Below, piece after piece: positions 1 to 8,432 of a stretch of 23,605 nt of DNA (positions are counted from its first letter, which is position 1; each line of letters opens with the position of its first letter). The DNA is from Spirochaetaceae bacterium (GTDB lineage Bacteria; Spirochaetota; Spirochaetia; Treponematales; Breznakiellaceae). The position numbers were made by a program, and so were the translations under genes. The DNA is taken from positions 1-23,605 of the forward strand of contig JAIRMP010000264.1 in the NCBI GenBank assembly GCA_031258615.1, written 5' to 3'. The notes beneath the pieces were generated by a model, which saw only the letters and a program-made list of their open reading frames with translations, did not search any database and was not told where the DNA came from.

Positions 1-57
1 GCGCGCTGATTTAGGGAAAAAACCTCAAAACAGTCTCATTGAACAATCTCAAAGATT

Positions 58-147
58 TTAATTCGTTATTCTACAAATACTTACGGAAAATTGCGCATTA
101 GACCCCACTGCGAATAAACGGTCATCAACAGCCAAATTTGCCGCCAT
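58..147 (-). pseudogene. Truncated VapB-type antitoxin (N-terminal remnant)
   Basis: A 29-codon reading frame starts at ATG 147 on the minus strand. It has a GGAG ribosome site (155-158) and a consensus promoter upstream. The first residues, MAANLAVDDRLF, match the usual start of short VapB antitoxins (typically M-A-x-N-L-A-x-D-D/P-x-L-I). After residue 12 the similarity stops and the frame ends at TAA 58-60, whereas family members run on for about 60-90 residues. I see no PIN toxin frame in the 57 bases that follow. The gene therefore looks cut by a rearrangement or insertion just beyond its start. It could instead be a chance short frame, but the match and the complete upstream signals argue against that. 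Confidence 0.55.
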
Positions 148-164
148 TTTTATACTCCAGTAAT

Positions 165-195
165 ATATTACACAATATGTTGTGTAATATGTCAA
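165..195 (-). promoter_or_regulatory. Sigma-70 promoter overlapped by a perfect palindromic operator
   Basis: On the minus strand, TTGACA (190-195) and TGTAAT (167-172) are separated by exactly 17 bases. A perfect 11-bp inverted repeat, ATATTACACAA / TTGTGTAATAT with loop TATG (165-190), fills the space from the -10 to the -35. VapB antitoxins commonly repress their own operons through such palindromes, so this is read as the autoregulatory operator of the remnant antitoxin gene. The overlap of palindrome and promoter is seen directly; the bound protein is inferred. Confidence 0.65.
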
Positions 196-429
196 GTGTT
201 TTTTGTTAAATTTGTTGTTAAATTTTCAAAAAAATGCAATAGGCCATTTCGTATAACGGTATATTGTGGCGGATGCAAATTTCAGTGAACAGTGAATGGT
301 GAGCAGACAGGCTTTTACCAGGCTGCCGGGGGAGCGGCGGGCTGTTGTTCTTGCTGGTGGGCACTGGCGGGTTTTTTGGGTTTTGGGTTATTATTGGATT
401 ATGGTTATTCGTGCGCCCGGGGGGTTACC
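196..429. other. A+T-rich intergenic stretch upstream of nadK
   Basis: An A+T-rich half (196-270) holds a tandem TTGTTAAATTT-like duplication and possible -10 hexamers TATAAC (252-257) and TATATT (260-265), without a convincing -35. The second half (280-429) is G-rich and open in the nadK frame back to 292. Its translation is low-complexity (Gly/Cys/Trp/Leu-rich) and unlike the family, so it is not taken as part of nadK. A tract AGTGAACAGTGAATGGTGAG (283-302) resembles tracts near 7965, 19250, 20165 and 20205. Confidence 0.4.
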
Positions 430-1281
430 GTGAAGGTACTGCTAATCATCAACACACAGAAACCAGCCGCTACCGCGCTTGCGGCGGAGATACGCCGGGC
501 GCTTGACGAGAAGGGCTGCCGGACGGCGCTGCACTCGTTCAACGGCGCGGCGGTCGAGACAGGTGGGTTTGACGTAGCGTTCAGTTTGGGCGGGGACGGG
601 ACGGTGCTGTTCGCGGCGCGGACCATAGCCGCCTTCGGGACGCCGATAATCCCGCTCAACCTGGGGACACTCGGCTTCATAGCGTCCGTGCACCCCTCGC
701 GGTGGCTGGAAGTCTACACCAAATGGCATGAGGGGAAACTGAGCGTTTCCGAACGACTCATGCTGGATGTGCGGGTGGAGCGGGACGGCGGGACGGTTTT
801 TACGCTGCCCTGCCTGAATGACGCGGTGATCTCCGCGTCCGGCATAGCGAAGACGATACGGCTTGACGCTTGGACGGAGGACACGCACATAGGGAGCTAC
901 CGGTCTGACGGCCTGATAGCGGCGACGCCGACAGGTTCCACCGCCTACAGTTCGTCCGCCGGCGGCCCCATAATAGACCCGGAGATCGAGGCGGTGATAC
1001 TGAACCCGATCTGCCCGTTCACGATGATGTACCGTCCAATCGTGCTGCCAGCCGGGCGTCCCATAACGATAAAGATAGCGATGGAACAGCGGAGCGAGGT
1101 ACTGTTGACGATAGACGGGCAGGTTACCGAGCCGCTTGAAGGCGGCGATCTTGTCGTGATAAGGCGGAGCGGGAACAAGGCGCGGCTTGTGGCGTGCGAT
1201 CGCGCCGCCTTTTACAACGCGCTGCACAGCAAACTGACCGGGGCGGTCGGTGAAAATGCCGGCGGGGGACGCGATGCTTGA
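430..1281 (+). CDS. nadK: NAD kinase
   Basis: This cytosolic enzyme phosphorylates NAD to NADP using ATP or polyphosphate. From GTG 430 the protein is 283 aa, the usual bacterial length. The diagnostic GGDGT motif is at about residues 54-58, followed by NLGTLGF. The second conserved block is SDGLIAATPTGSTAYSSSAGG, split here as SDGLIAATPTG and STAYSSSAGG; it binds NAD and closes the active site. The C-terminal beta-sandwich follows. The frame is open upstream to ATG 292, but that extension does not resemble the family, and the start VKVLLIINTQKP matches the normal N-terminus, so GTG 430 is preferred. A GGGGGG run lies just upstream as a ribosome site. It overlaps recN by 8 bases, so the two are probably translated together. 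Confidence 0.93.
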   Translation: MKVLLIINTQKPAATALAAEIRRALDEKGCRTALHSFNGAAVETGGFDVAFSLGGDGTVLFAARTIAAFGTPIIPLNLGTLGFIASVHPSRWLEVYTKWHEGKLSVSERLMLDVRVERDGGTVFTLPCLNDAVISASGIAKTIRLDAWTEDTHIGSYRSDGLIAATPTGSTAYSSSAGGPIIDPEIEAVILNPICPFTMMYRPIVLPAGRPITIKIAMEQRSEVLLTIDGQVTEPLEGGDLVVIRRSGNKARLVACDRAAFYNALHSKLTGAVGENAGGGRDA

Positions 1282-3100
1282 AGAACTTTCCATACGGAAC
1301 TACGCGCTGATCGAAAACCTGACAATCTCGTTTGAGGGGGAACTCTCCATATTTACCGGCGAGACGGGGGCGGGCAAGTCGATAGTGGTGGGGGCGTTGG
1401 GCTTTCTGCTGGGCGCGAAGGCCGAGACGATGGTGATACGGGCCGGCGCGGACGAGGCGTCCGTGTCCGCCGTGATCTCGGTAGACAGGCGGAACAGGGA
1501 CGCGCTGGGCTGGCTCTCGTCCCGCGGGATAGAGACTGAGGATGGACGGCTTTCCGTGCGTCGGGGCATAAAGGCGTCGGGACGGGGTTCTATATGGATA
1601 GGGGGCGCGCCCGTTACGCGGGGGGAACTGGCCGAATTCATGGCCTTCATGTTCGACCTGCACGGTCAGCACGCGCACCAGTCCCTGCTCCACAAGGACA
1701 AGCACCGCCGCTGCCTGGACCGTTTTGCGGGCATAGAGGACGAGGCCGTTGCGTTCAACCGTGTGTTTACGGAGCTTGCCGAAAAACGCAGGAATCTTGA
1801 AAACTCGCTCGTTTCGGAGCGGGACAGGGATGCGCGGATAGAACTTTTGACATTTTCCATTGACGAAATAGAGGCGGCTCAGTTGAAAAGCGGCGAATGT
1901 CGTGAGCTGGAGGCCGAGTCAGGCCGCCTTGCCGCGTTTGAAAAGCTGTCCGGCAGCATAGAAGCGGCGGCCGCGGCACTGTTCGACGGGGAAGCGTCCG
2001 TTTTAAGCCTCTCGCGGAAGGCTAGGGCCGGCATGGACGCTGCCGCCGCGCTGGATTCAAGCCTTTCCGGGCTTCAGCAGCGCCTGGTCGCCCTCTACTA
2101 CGAGGCCGAGGATCTGTCCGGCGAACTGCGCTCCTACCGGGGCGCGCTCGCGTTTGATCCGACCCGCCTCGAAGAGGTTGAAGAGAGGCTTGCCCTGATT
2201 CACCGCCTTAAAAAGAAGTATGGCGGCTTCGCCGCCGCCGGTAAGGGGGACGGGGAGCTTTTTCCGGATGCTGAAGGCGGCAAAAACATAGAGGACGCGA
2301 TACTGGCTTACCGGAACGAGGCCGCCGCCGAGATCGAGGCGCTTTCCGCCTCGGAGGAGAACCGCGAGCGGCAGCGTGCGGCGATAGCGGCGCTGGAACG
2401 GGAGATAGCGCAGCGGGCCGCCGCCCTCAGCGCAAAGCGCCGCGCCGCCTCGGACAAACTGGCCCGCCGGATAAGCGGCATACTGGGCAGACTCGGTATG
2501 CCGGGCGCCGTCTTCACGGTAAACCTGGCGCCCAAGGGGCCTGTTCCGGGCGGGCAGGCGAATATAGTCTGCGGGCCCTGGGGCGCTGACGATGTGGAAT
2601 TCCTTATTGCCGCCAACAAGGGAGAGGGTGCCCGCGAACTGCGGCTTGTCGCGTCAGGCGGGGAGCTTTCCCGCGTGATGCTGGCGATAAAGACGGCTCT
2701 CGCCGCCGAAGCCGACCCGGAAGCCACCGGCGTGACTGAAGCCGCCGCCACGTCAACATGGTTTGACGGACCTGAGACGCTTATCTTTGACGAGATCGAC
2801 ACGGGTATAGGCGGCGAGGCGGCGGTCGCCGTGGGCGAATACTTACAAAAAATCGGCGGGGTAAAGCAGATTTTCTGCGTTACCCATCTTGCCGTTATCG
2901 CGTGCAGGGCGGATAATCATTTTAGGGTGGAAAAAACCGAGTCGGGCGGCAGAACCATTACTTCTGTCAACCCGCTTTCCGCCGGGGAGCGGCGTGGCGA
3001 GATTGCGCGTATGCTTTCCGGCGGCAAGGGCGAAACCGCGCTTGCGCACGCCTGCGAACTGTTAGACAAGTATGGGGTGAAGAATCGTGTTAAAGAGTAG
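1274..3100 (+). CDS. recN: DNA repair protein RecN
   Basis: RecN is an SMC-like ATPase that acts early in recombinational repair of double-strand breaks. From ATG 1274 the protein is 608 aa, somewhat longer than the usual ~555. The Walker A motif GETGAGKS is at residues 29-36. A long Ala/Glu/Arg-rich coiled-coil centre follows, then the ABC signature SGGELSRVMLAIKTAL and the Walker B region LIFDEIDTGIGGEAA, and finally the CVTHLAVIA segment typical of RecN. The extra length includes a linker before Walker B (around ATGVTEAAATSTWFDG). The frame could start at 1250, but ATG 1274 gives the family N-terminus MLEELSIRNYALIE. The start lies inside the end of nadK (8-base overlap) and the stop lies inside the next gene (14-base overlap). 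Confidence 0.96.
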   Translation: MLEELSIRNYALIENLTISFEGELSIFTGETGAGKSIVVGALGFLLGAKAETMVIRAGADEASVSAVISVDRRNRDALGWLSSRGIETEDGRLSVRRGIKASGRGSIWIGGAPVTRGELAEFMAFMFDLHGQHAHQSLLHKDKHRRCLDRFAGIEDEAVAFNRVFTELAEKRRNLENSLVSERDRDARIELLTFSIDEIEAAQLKSGECRELEAESGRLAAFEKLSGSIEAAAAALFDGEASVLSLSRKARAGMDAAAALDSSLSGLQQRLVALYYEAEDLSGELRSYRGALAFDPTRLEEVEERLALIHRLKKKYGGFAAAGKGDGELFPDAEGGKNIEDAILAYRNEAAAEIEALSASEENRERQRAAIAALEREIAQRAAALSAKRRAASDKLARRISGILGRLGMPGAVFTVNLAPKGPVPGGQANIVCGPWGADDVEFLIAANKGEGARELRLVASGGELSRVMLAIKTALAAEADPEATGVTEAAATSTWFDGPETLIFDEIDTGIGGEAAVAVGEYLQKIGGVKQIFCVTHLAVIACRADNHFRVEKTESGGRTITSVNPLSAGERRGEIARMLSGGKGETALAHACELLDKYGVKNRVKE

Positions 3101-3893
3101 CAATATTGAAAAGCAGCATCATTACCAAAAGAAAATAGCGCCGTTTGACGCAAACATAAAAGAACTGTTAAAGAAGGAAACCACTGTCATGGCGGAATGT
3201 CGTGCCGACCCCGCGACGGCGGCGCCAAAGCTGTTTTCCTTATCGGAACTGATGCTTGACGTTACATCAAATTATTTGGTAATTAACGGAATCGGACAGG
3301 CCGTATTAAACACAAGGGATGAAGCCTCCCTTGGTGATGCAAAAAAATCCGTTTCCAAGGCGCTTATTTATTTACAGAACGTTGTTACAGGAAAGGTTGA
3401 CGCGCCGTTTTCGGAGTACGAGGATGCCCTCGCGGAATTGGCTCCGGTAGACGCGGCACAGCGACTCCAGCTTGTAAAAAAACTCGGGCTTTCCATTTCA
3501 CTGTTGAAAACAGCCTACGGAAACAATACAAAATGGCGCTGGGTCTTTGTTGATATGGAAGGTCACTGCGCAACGGTGGCAAAGAATTTGCTTGATTTAA
3601 AAAGGGCGCAGGTAAGCCACGATCCTTCTTCACAGGACTATGAACCGCTGCTGTACCACGCGCATTTTGTAAAAAAAATGTTGTCCGGCGCCGCGGACAG
3701 GTTTCATTCGAGGTATATGCTTGCCACAAAAAGCAACGAAGATTTATGGAAGGCTGGAAATTTTTTGAATGCGCTTCACAGGATTCATATCATCTTCAAC
3801 GAGCGCGGTGAGGCGGAGGATGTAAAAAAGAAGTACAACAATTGGGTTGCCGCGCTGGGAACCGAACTTAAAAACCCCGCCTCAAAAAATTAA
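3087..3893 (+). CDS. Unrecognised cytosolic helical protein, operon member
   Basis: I do not recognise this 268-aa protein. It has no signal peptide, membrane segment or catalytic motif that I can name, and looks mainly alpha-helical. The N-terminal third is Lys/Glu-rich (HHYQKKIAPFDANIKELLKK). Aromatic-rich segments such as KWRWVFVDMEGHC and NNWVAALG come later. The start is GTG 3087 with GGGGTGA as a ribosome site; it overlaps the end of recN by 14 bases, which suggests translational coupling. The stop TAA (3891-3893) is 1 base before the next ATG. The context (between recN and an ABC exporter) does not point to a function. It may be a spirochaete-restricted family, which is a guess. Confidence 0.8.
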   Translation: MLKSSNIEKQHHYQKKIAPFDANIKELLKKETTVMAECRADPATAAPKLFSLSELMLDVTSNYLVINGIGQAVLNTRDEASLGDAKKSVSKALIYLQNVVTGKVDAPFSEYEDALAELAPVDAAQRLQLVKKLGLSISLLKTAYGNNTKWRWVFVDMEGHCATVAKNLLDLKRAQVSHDPSSQDYEPLLYHAHFVKKMLSGAADRFHSRYMLATKSNEDLWKAGNFLNALHRIHIIFNERGEAEDVKKKYNNWVAALGTELKNPASKN

Positions 3894-3894
3894 A

Positions 3895-5676
3895 ATGGAA
3901 AAAACAAAAACAGAGGGCGGTATCCTGAAAGAATTCAAAACATTATCCGCCTTTTTTTATAAATACCGCTTTAAGTATACAAGCGGTTTTATCTGCCTGT
4001 TCATGGTTGACGCGGCGCAGCTTTTGATTCCGCAGTTTACAAGGCAGGCAATCAATTTAATTTCACAGCGGGAATTTATCTGGCTGGACGTATTTAAGTT
4101 ATGCGCGGCGATGGTTGCCGCCATGTCCGTAATTTCCTTTGGACGATTTTTGTGGAGGCTCTTTATTCACGGCTCCTCGCGGCGCATCGAATCGGAACTG
4201 CGCCAAAAACTGTTCGACCATCTTCTAAAACTTTCGTGGGACTTTTTCCAAAAGAACAAGATCGGGGACCTTATCACCCGTTCAACGAGCGATCTTGGCG
4301 CCGTCAGGATGGCGATAGGCTGGGGGCTCGTTGCCGGTCTTGACGGAACAGTGATGGCGCTTTCGATCATGATCATAATACTCATACAGTACACGGGGAC
4401 GGCGGCGTTTGCCGTGCTGCCACTGCCGTTCATAACGGTGCTGATAATATTTTTTGGCCGTATGGTTGGGGCCCGTTTCAAAAGGGCGCAGGAAACAAAT
4501 TCCGCGTTAAGCGAGACCGTGCAGGAGACGTTTGCCGGAATCCGCGTAGTAAAATCGTTTGTAAAAGAGGCATGGTTCATAAAACGTTTTGCGGAAAACA
4601 ACGACGATTACCGCGAGGCAAACATGGCCGTCATAAAGCTGTACGGTTTTTTTATGCCGCTGATCTCGTTTCTCGCCGGTTTTACATCGCTGATCGTGTT
4701 GCTTGCGGGAGGACGGCGCGTGGTACTCGGCCTTATGACGCCGGGCGATCTGGTCGCGCTTTTCAGCTACATGAATATGCTTATCTGGCCCATGTTCGGC
4801 GCGGGCTTTACGGTAAATATTGTGCAGCGCGGCGCGGTCTCGCTCAGGCGCATAAACGAAATCCTTGACACGGAGCCTTCCATAAAAAACGCACGTATTG
4901 AATTCGGAGGTAACGCGGAAGTTTCCAGCGGTTCCGGTTACGGAGACGGCATAATCGAAATAAAGAATCTGTCGTTTGCTTACGAGGAAGGCAAAAATGT
5001 TCTGCGCGGCATCAGCCTCACCGTCAAAGAGGGCGCGGCGCTCGGACTGCTCGGCAGGACGGGCGCGGGAAAATCAACGCTGGTAAAACTGCTGCCCCGT
5101 ATGCTGGACCCTCCGCCTGGAACCGTTTTTATAAAGGGCCGCGATGTCCGCGACTGGGACCTCGGCGCGTTGCGTTCACTGTTCGGCGTGAGCCCGCAGG
5201 ACAGCTTTATGTTTTCGGACTCTATAAGGAACAACCTTGCCTACGGACACGACGGCGCGGATAACAGTCTTGTAAAAGCTATGTGCGGTATTTCCGCGCT
5301 GGACCGCGATATTGAAACTTTTTCGGACGGTGTAGAAACGTTGATAGGCGAGCGCGGCCTCACCCTTTCCGGCGGACAGAAACAGCGGCTTTCGATCGCG
5401 CGCGCGATAATAGTTCAGCCTGAGATACTGATCCTGGACGATTCGCTTTCCGCGGTTGACGCGGAAACGGAAAAGCAAATCGTAAAAAATATATACAGCG
5501 CCCGGAAAAATAAAACAACAATTATAATTTCTCACCGCGTGTCCGCCTTTTCCGGCGCGGACTTCGCGGCGGTGTTGGAGGGCGGTTCCCTTGCCGAATA
5601 CGGCGCTCCGGCGGTTCTCATGGAAAGCGGCGGCTACTTCTCAAGGACCGCCGCGCTCCAGCAATTGTATGGGTGA
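3895..5676 (+). CDS. ABC exporter half-transporter, BmrC/YheI-like subunit with degenerate catalytic site
   Basis: This type IV (exporter-fold) ABC half-transporter is 593 aa from ATG 3895. The N-terminal ~330 residues carry about six membrane helices, followed by a nucleotide-binding domain: Walker A GRTGAGKS at 387-394, signature LSGGQKQR at 491-498, Walker B ILILDDS with Asp515 and Asp516, and H-loop ISHR. The catalytic Glu after the Walker B Asp is replaced by Asp516, as in the degenerate-site subunit of heterodimeric exporters such as BmrC. The next gene encodes the canonical partner, 3 bases downstream. No clear ribosome site precedes ATG 3895, which sits 1 base after the preceding stop, so re-initiation is likely. 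The substrate is unknown; a multidrug or lipid-like role is inferred from the family. Confidence 0.9.
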   Translation: MEKTKTEGGILKEFKTLSAFFYKYRFKYTSGFICLFMVDAAQLLIPQFTRQAINLISQREFIWLDVFKLCAAMVAAMSVISFGRFLWRLFIHGSSRRIESELRQKLFDHLLKLSWDFFQKNKIGDLITRSTSDLGAVRMAIGWGLVAGLDGTVMALSIMIIILIQYTGTAAFAVLPLPFITVLIIFFGRMVGARFKRAQETNSALSETVQETFAGIRVVKSFVKEAWFIKRFAENNDDYREANMAVIKLYGFFMPLISFLAGFTSLIVLLAGGRRVVLGLMTPGDLVALFSYMNMLIWPMFGAGFTVNIVQRGAVSLRRINEILDTEPSIKNARIEFGGNAEVSSGSGYGDGIIEIKNLSFAYEEGKNVLRGISLTVKEGAALGLLGRTGAGKSTLVKLLPRMLDPPPGTVFIKGRDVRDWDLGALRSLFGVSPQDSFMFSDSIRNNLAYGHDGADNSLVKAMCGISALDRDIETFSDGVETLIGERGLTLSGGQKQRLSIARAIIVQPEILILDDSLSAVDAETEKQIVKNIYSARKNKTTIIISHRVSAFSGADFAAVLEGGSLAEYGAPAVLMESGGYFSRTAALQQLYG

Positions 5677-5679
5677 TGT

Positions 5680-7842
5680 ATGAGCGATTATTTTGACAGA
5701 GAAGAGATCGTAAAGGATTACGACAGCGTAATTTTCAAGCGTATACTGGCTTACATAAAACCGTACCGCCGTCTCGCGCTCGTAACTTTTATCGCGCTGG
5801 CTGTGTCAACAGCCGGCGAGCTTTTGCTCCCCGTTCTGGAACAGCGCCTGGTAGACGATGCTATCGTCGCCCGTTACATCGCGCTGGATACCGCCGGCGC
5901 GGCGTGGCAAAGCATATCGAAAAGGGCCTCCGCCGCGCTCGCTGACATTCCACGGGCCGGCGGCCTTTTCCGGACGAAACCGATAAAAATAAACGATACC
6001 CTCTTTGTTCCGCAGAATCAGAAGCTCCGTATCTCCGGCGGCATAGAAAAAGAATTGCGCGAAAAAAATATTTTGGACGTCGACCAGTGGTACGTGTTCC
6101 ACCTAAACGAAAAAAACCGTTCCCTTGTTTTAGGCAGCCCGCTGTTCATCCACGATGAAAATTACGCGGCGGTAAAGGCTGGTCTCCTTAAGACTCTCTC
6201 AAAGGATCAACTGCTTGCCGTGCGCGGCGCGGACATCAGCCGCATATACGCCGTGTCCCTGATCCTGTTCATCTCCCTTTTGCTGGTATTCGCAGCCGCT
6301 TACGTTCAGACCTGGAGCGCGAACCTCATAGGCCAGCGCGTGATGAAGGATATGCGCCTCGAGCTCTTTCAAAAAACTGTCTCGCAGTCCACCGCCTTCC
6401 TCTCCCGCCACCCGGTGGGCCGCATAGTAACGCGGCTGGGCGGCGATGTGGAAACGATAAACGACTTCTTTACGTCGGTAATGGTGGCGCTTCTAAAGGA
6501 TGTTTCCGTGATGACCGGCGCGCTTGTAACGTTGTTCCTGCTGTCGCCGCGCCTTGCCCTCGTCGTGCTGGCCTGTATGCCGCCTGTCATCCTCTGCACC
6601 GTGTTAAGCCGCCTCCGGGCGCGGGACGCCTTCCGCCGCCAGCGCACCGCGTCGTCCGCCGTTACCTCCTACCTGTCCGAGCGGTTGTCAGGCTTGCAGA
6701 TTGTCCAGTACTTCAGGCGGGAACGGCGGAGCATGGACGAGTTCGCCGCCCTCAACGGCGAGCTCCTTTCCGCCAACTTGGGCGAAATCCGCGTGTACGC
6801 GGTCTTCCGCCCCATTGTCGAGTTTATGGCGACCTTCACGACCGCCGCGCTGATTGCCGTGGGCGGTATGCTCGTCCTCAACTTGTCGCTCTCCCTCGGC
6901 GTTTTGATAGCGTTCATCAACCTGGTGGCGATGTTTTACGCGCCGGTCATGGATATTTCCGAGAAGTACACGATTCTCCAGTCCGCGATGGCGGGTGGCG
7001 AGCGTGTTTTTGCGCTGCTGGACACGGATCAGCGTATTCCGGACGAGGGGACTCGTGAAATCTCATCGCTTCGCGGGCATATTGAGTTCCGGGATGTGCG
7101 CTTCAGCTACAAAACCGGCGAGGTGGTGCTAAACAACTTGAGTTTTCAGGTGAAGCCGGGCGAGATGGCGGCGATTGTGGGTTATACCGGCGCCGGGAAG
7201 ACCACGATTACCAATGTTTTAACCCGGTTGTGGGATATTGATTCGGGGTCGATCACGATTGACGGTATAGATATCAGGGAAATCCCGCTCCGGTCTCTCC
7301 GCCGCGAGGTTCTGCCTGTGTTGCAGGATGTTTTCCTGTTCTCAGGCTCCATAGCGGACAATATAACGCTTGGTCTCCAGCTTCCGCCCCCGGACGCCCG
7401 CGAGGCGGCTATCGCCGCGGCCACGGCGGTCGGCGCCCACGACATCATCATGCGGCGCGGCTCAGGCTACGACACATTGCTCTCCGAAGGCGCGGCCAAC
7501 ATCTCAGGCGGCGAGCGCCAGCTTATTAGTTTTGCCCGCGTCATCGCCCACAACCCTTCCATTGTCGTGCTGGACGAGGCGACTAGTTCCATCGACACGG
7601 AAACGGAGCGTCTCATACAGGCCGGCATGGAGCGTATTCTTTCCGGCAGGACTTCTATTGTGATAGCTCACCGCCTCTCGACAATACGGAACGCAGACCG
7701 CATCCTCGTGCTGAAAGGCGGCGCGATCGCCGAACAAGGCAAGCACAGCGACCTCCTAGCCCTAAACGGCATCTACGCCAAGCAGGCAGGCAGGTTACAC
7801 CCCCTCGCCAAGCCATGTAACAACGGTAGGAGTTTGCGGTAA
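5680..7842 (+). CDS. ABC exporter half-transporter, BmrD/YheH-like subunit with large extracytoplasmic insert
   Basis: This is the partner of the preceding subunit, 720 aa, starting at ATG 5680 with GGGTGA just upstream. A hydrophobic segment at about residues 25-50 is followed by ~130 mostly polar residues (about 60-185) before the next membrane helix (SRIYAVSLILFISLLLVFAA). BmrD of Bacillus has an extra extracellular domain in the same place. The nucleotide-binding domain has Walker A GYTGAGKT (501-508), Walker B IVVLDEAT with catalytic Glu633, and H-loop AHR. The signature ISGGE (608-612) departs from LSGGQ, as expected for the half that faces the partner's degenerate site. The last 13 codons and stop (7801-7842) lie within a dispersed repeat also present at 15812-15848, so the native C-terminus was probably replaced. 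Confidence 0.92.
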   Translation: MSDYFDREEIVKDYDSVIFKRILAYIKPYRRLALVTFIALAVSTAGELLLPVLEQRLVDDAIVARYIALDTAGAAWQSISKRASAALADIPRAGGLFRTKPIKINDTLFVPQNQKLRISGGIEKELREKNILDVDQWYVFHLNEKNRSLVLGSPLFIHDENYAAVKAGLLKTLSKDQLLAVRGADISRIYAVSLILFISLLLVFAAAYVQTWSANLIGQRVMKDMRLELFQKTVSQSTAFLSRHPVGRIVTRLGGDVETINDFFTSVMVALLKDVSVMTGALVTLFLLSPRLALVVLACMPPVILCTVLSRLRARDAFRRQRTASSAVTSYLSERLSGLQIVQYFRRERRSMDEFAALNGELLSANLGEIRVYAVFRPIVEFMATFTTAALIAVGGMLVLNLSLSLGVLIAFINLVAMFYAPVMDISEKYTILQSAMAGGERVFALLDTDQRIPDEGTREISSLRGHIEFRDVRFSYKTGEVVLNNLSFQVKPGEMAAIVGYTGAGKTTITNVLTRLWDIDSGSITIDGIDIREIPLRSLRREVLPVLQDVFLFSGSIADNITLGLQLPPPDAREAAIAAATAVGAHDIIMRRGSGYDTLLSEGAANISGGERQLISFARVIAHNPSIVVLDEATSSIDTETERLIQAGMERILSGRTSIVIAHRLSTIRNADRILVLKGGAIAEQGKHSDLLALNGIYAKQAGRLHPLAKPCNNGRSLR

Positions 7843-7980
7843 GCCAGCCGCTAGGCTGGTGGCGCAAACTCCTATGCAAGCGCGAAGCGCTTGCACGCTG
7901 AGCGTGAAAGAGGGCCAGCCTGCGCCGTAGGCAGGCAGGCGGTTACGCGCTTAGGCAACCCGCCCCTTCACTATCGCTAT
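7799..7980. repeat. Nested-hairpin repeat of the GGAGTTTGC family (copy 1)
   Basis: Bases 7800-7838 match 15811-15849 with one substitution. TAGGAGTTTGCG (7827-7838) pairs perfectly with CGCAAACTCCTA (7863-7874) and encloses a small hairpin CCAGCC-GCTA-GGCTGG (7844-7859). Directly next to it, with no spacer, is TGCAAGCGC-GAA-GCGCTTGCA (7875-7895). Then come a CGCTGAGCGTGAAAG motif also found at 15784, 15974 and 18119, and a GCCAGCCTGC motif. The element begins inside the end of the ABC gene and supplies its stop. In copy 2 the arms inside the same outer stem are different. Confidence 0.8.
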
Positions 7981-8015
7981 TCACTTCCAAAATAGCGTCT
8001 CTCAAAACTTCCGGC

Positions 8016-8052
8016 AAAAAAAAAAGCGGCGCGGCCTGGTATGGCCGCGCCG
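8016..8052 (-). terminator. Rho-independent terminator of amtB-glnK
   Basis: Read on the minus strand, a perfect 10-bp stem CGGCGCGGCC / GGCCGCGCCG (plus-strand 8027-8036 and 8043-8052, loop 8037-8042) is followed after one base by ten T residues (plus-strand A-run 8016-8025). It begins about 30 bases after the glnK stop codon. Confidence 0.92.
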
Positions 8053-8080
8053 ATCTCACCCCGCTTTTTATGGTTTTCGG

Positions 8081-8422
8081 TTATCCGATTGCATCCTGAC
8101 CGGACTCTCCGGTACGGATACGGATAGTTTCTTCTATAGGCAGAACAAATATTTTGCCATCGCCGATTTCGCCGGACCGCGCTCCTTTGATTATCGCGTC
8201 CACAGTCGGTTTAACAAAGTTATCGTTTACCGCAATTTCGATTCGCACCTTTTTAAGGAGGTTTACTTCCATTTCGACCCCCCGGTACTGTTCGGCATAA
8301 CCTTTCTGCTGACCGCAGCCAAGCGCGTTCGTTACGGAAAGTTTGTAAACTTGAGCCTTGTACAATTCCTGCTTAACATCATTCAACGCGTGAGGTTGAA
8401 TGTACGCTACAATTAACTTCAT
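8081..8422 (-). CDS. glnK: P-II family nitrogen regulator (GlnK/GlnB)
   Basis: This is a trimeric cytosolic signal protein that binds ATP/ADP and 2-oxoglutarate and, next to amtB, usually plugs the ammonium channel when nitrogen is plentiful. It is 113 aa from ATG 8422, the normal length, with a strong AGGAGG site. Upstream codons in the same frame lie in the end of amtB and are not used. Family landmarks are GCGQQKGYAEQYRG at the T-loop, the B-loop GARSGEIGDGKIFV and the C-loop IRIRTGE. Position 51, the tyrosine uridylylated by GlnD in enterobacterial P-II proteins, is Met here (YRGVEM), although Tyr46 is kept. Modification at the classical site is thus impossible. The start is 10 bases after the amtB stop, so the two form one operon. 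Confidence 0.95.
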   Translation of the reverse strand: MKLIVAYIQPHALNDVKQELYKAQVYKLSVTNALGCGQQKGYAEQYRGVEMEVNLLKKVRIEIAVNDNFVKPTVDAIIKGARSGEIGDGKIFVLPIEETIRIRTGESGQDAIG

Positions 8423-8432
8423 CGCCGCCTCC

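Noticed and set aside
292..429. N-terminal extension of NAD kinase
   Set aside because: The Gly/Cys/Trp-rich translation is unlike the family, and GTG 430 gives the standard start.
442..1293. 283-codon open frame antisense to nadK
   Set aside because: It mirrors the G+C-rich third positions of nadK, is Arg/Pro/His-rich with no recognisable domain, and has no ribosome site.
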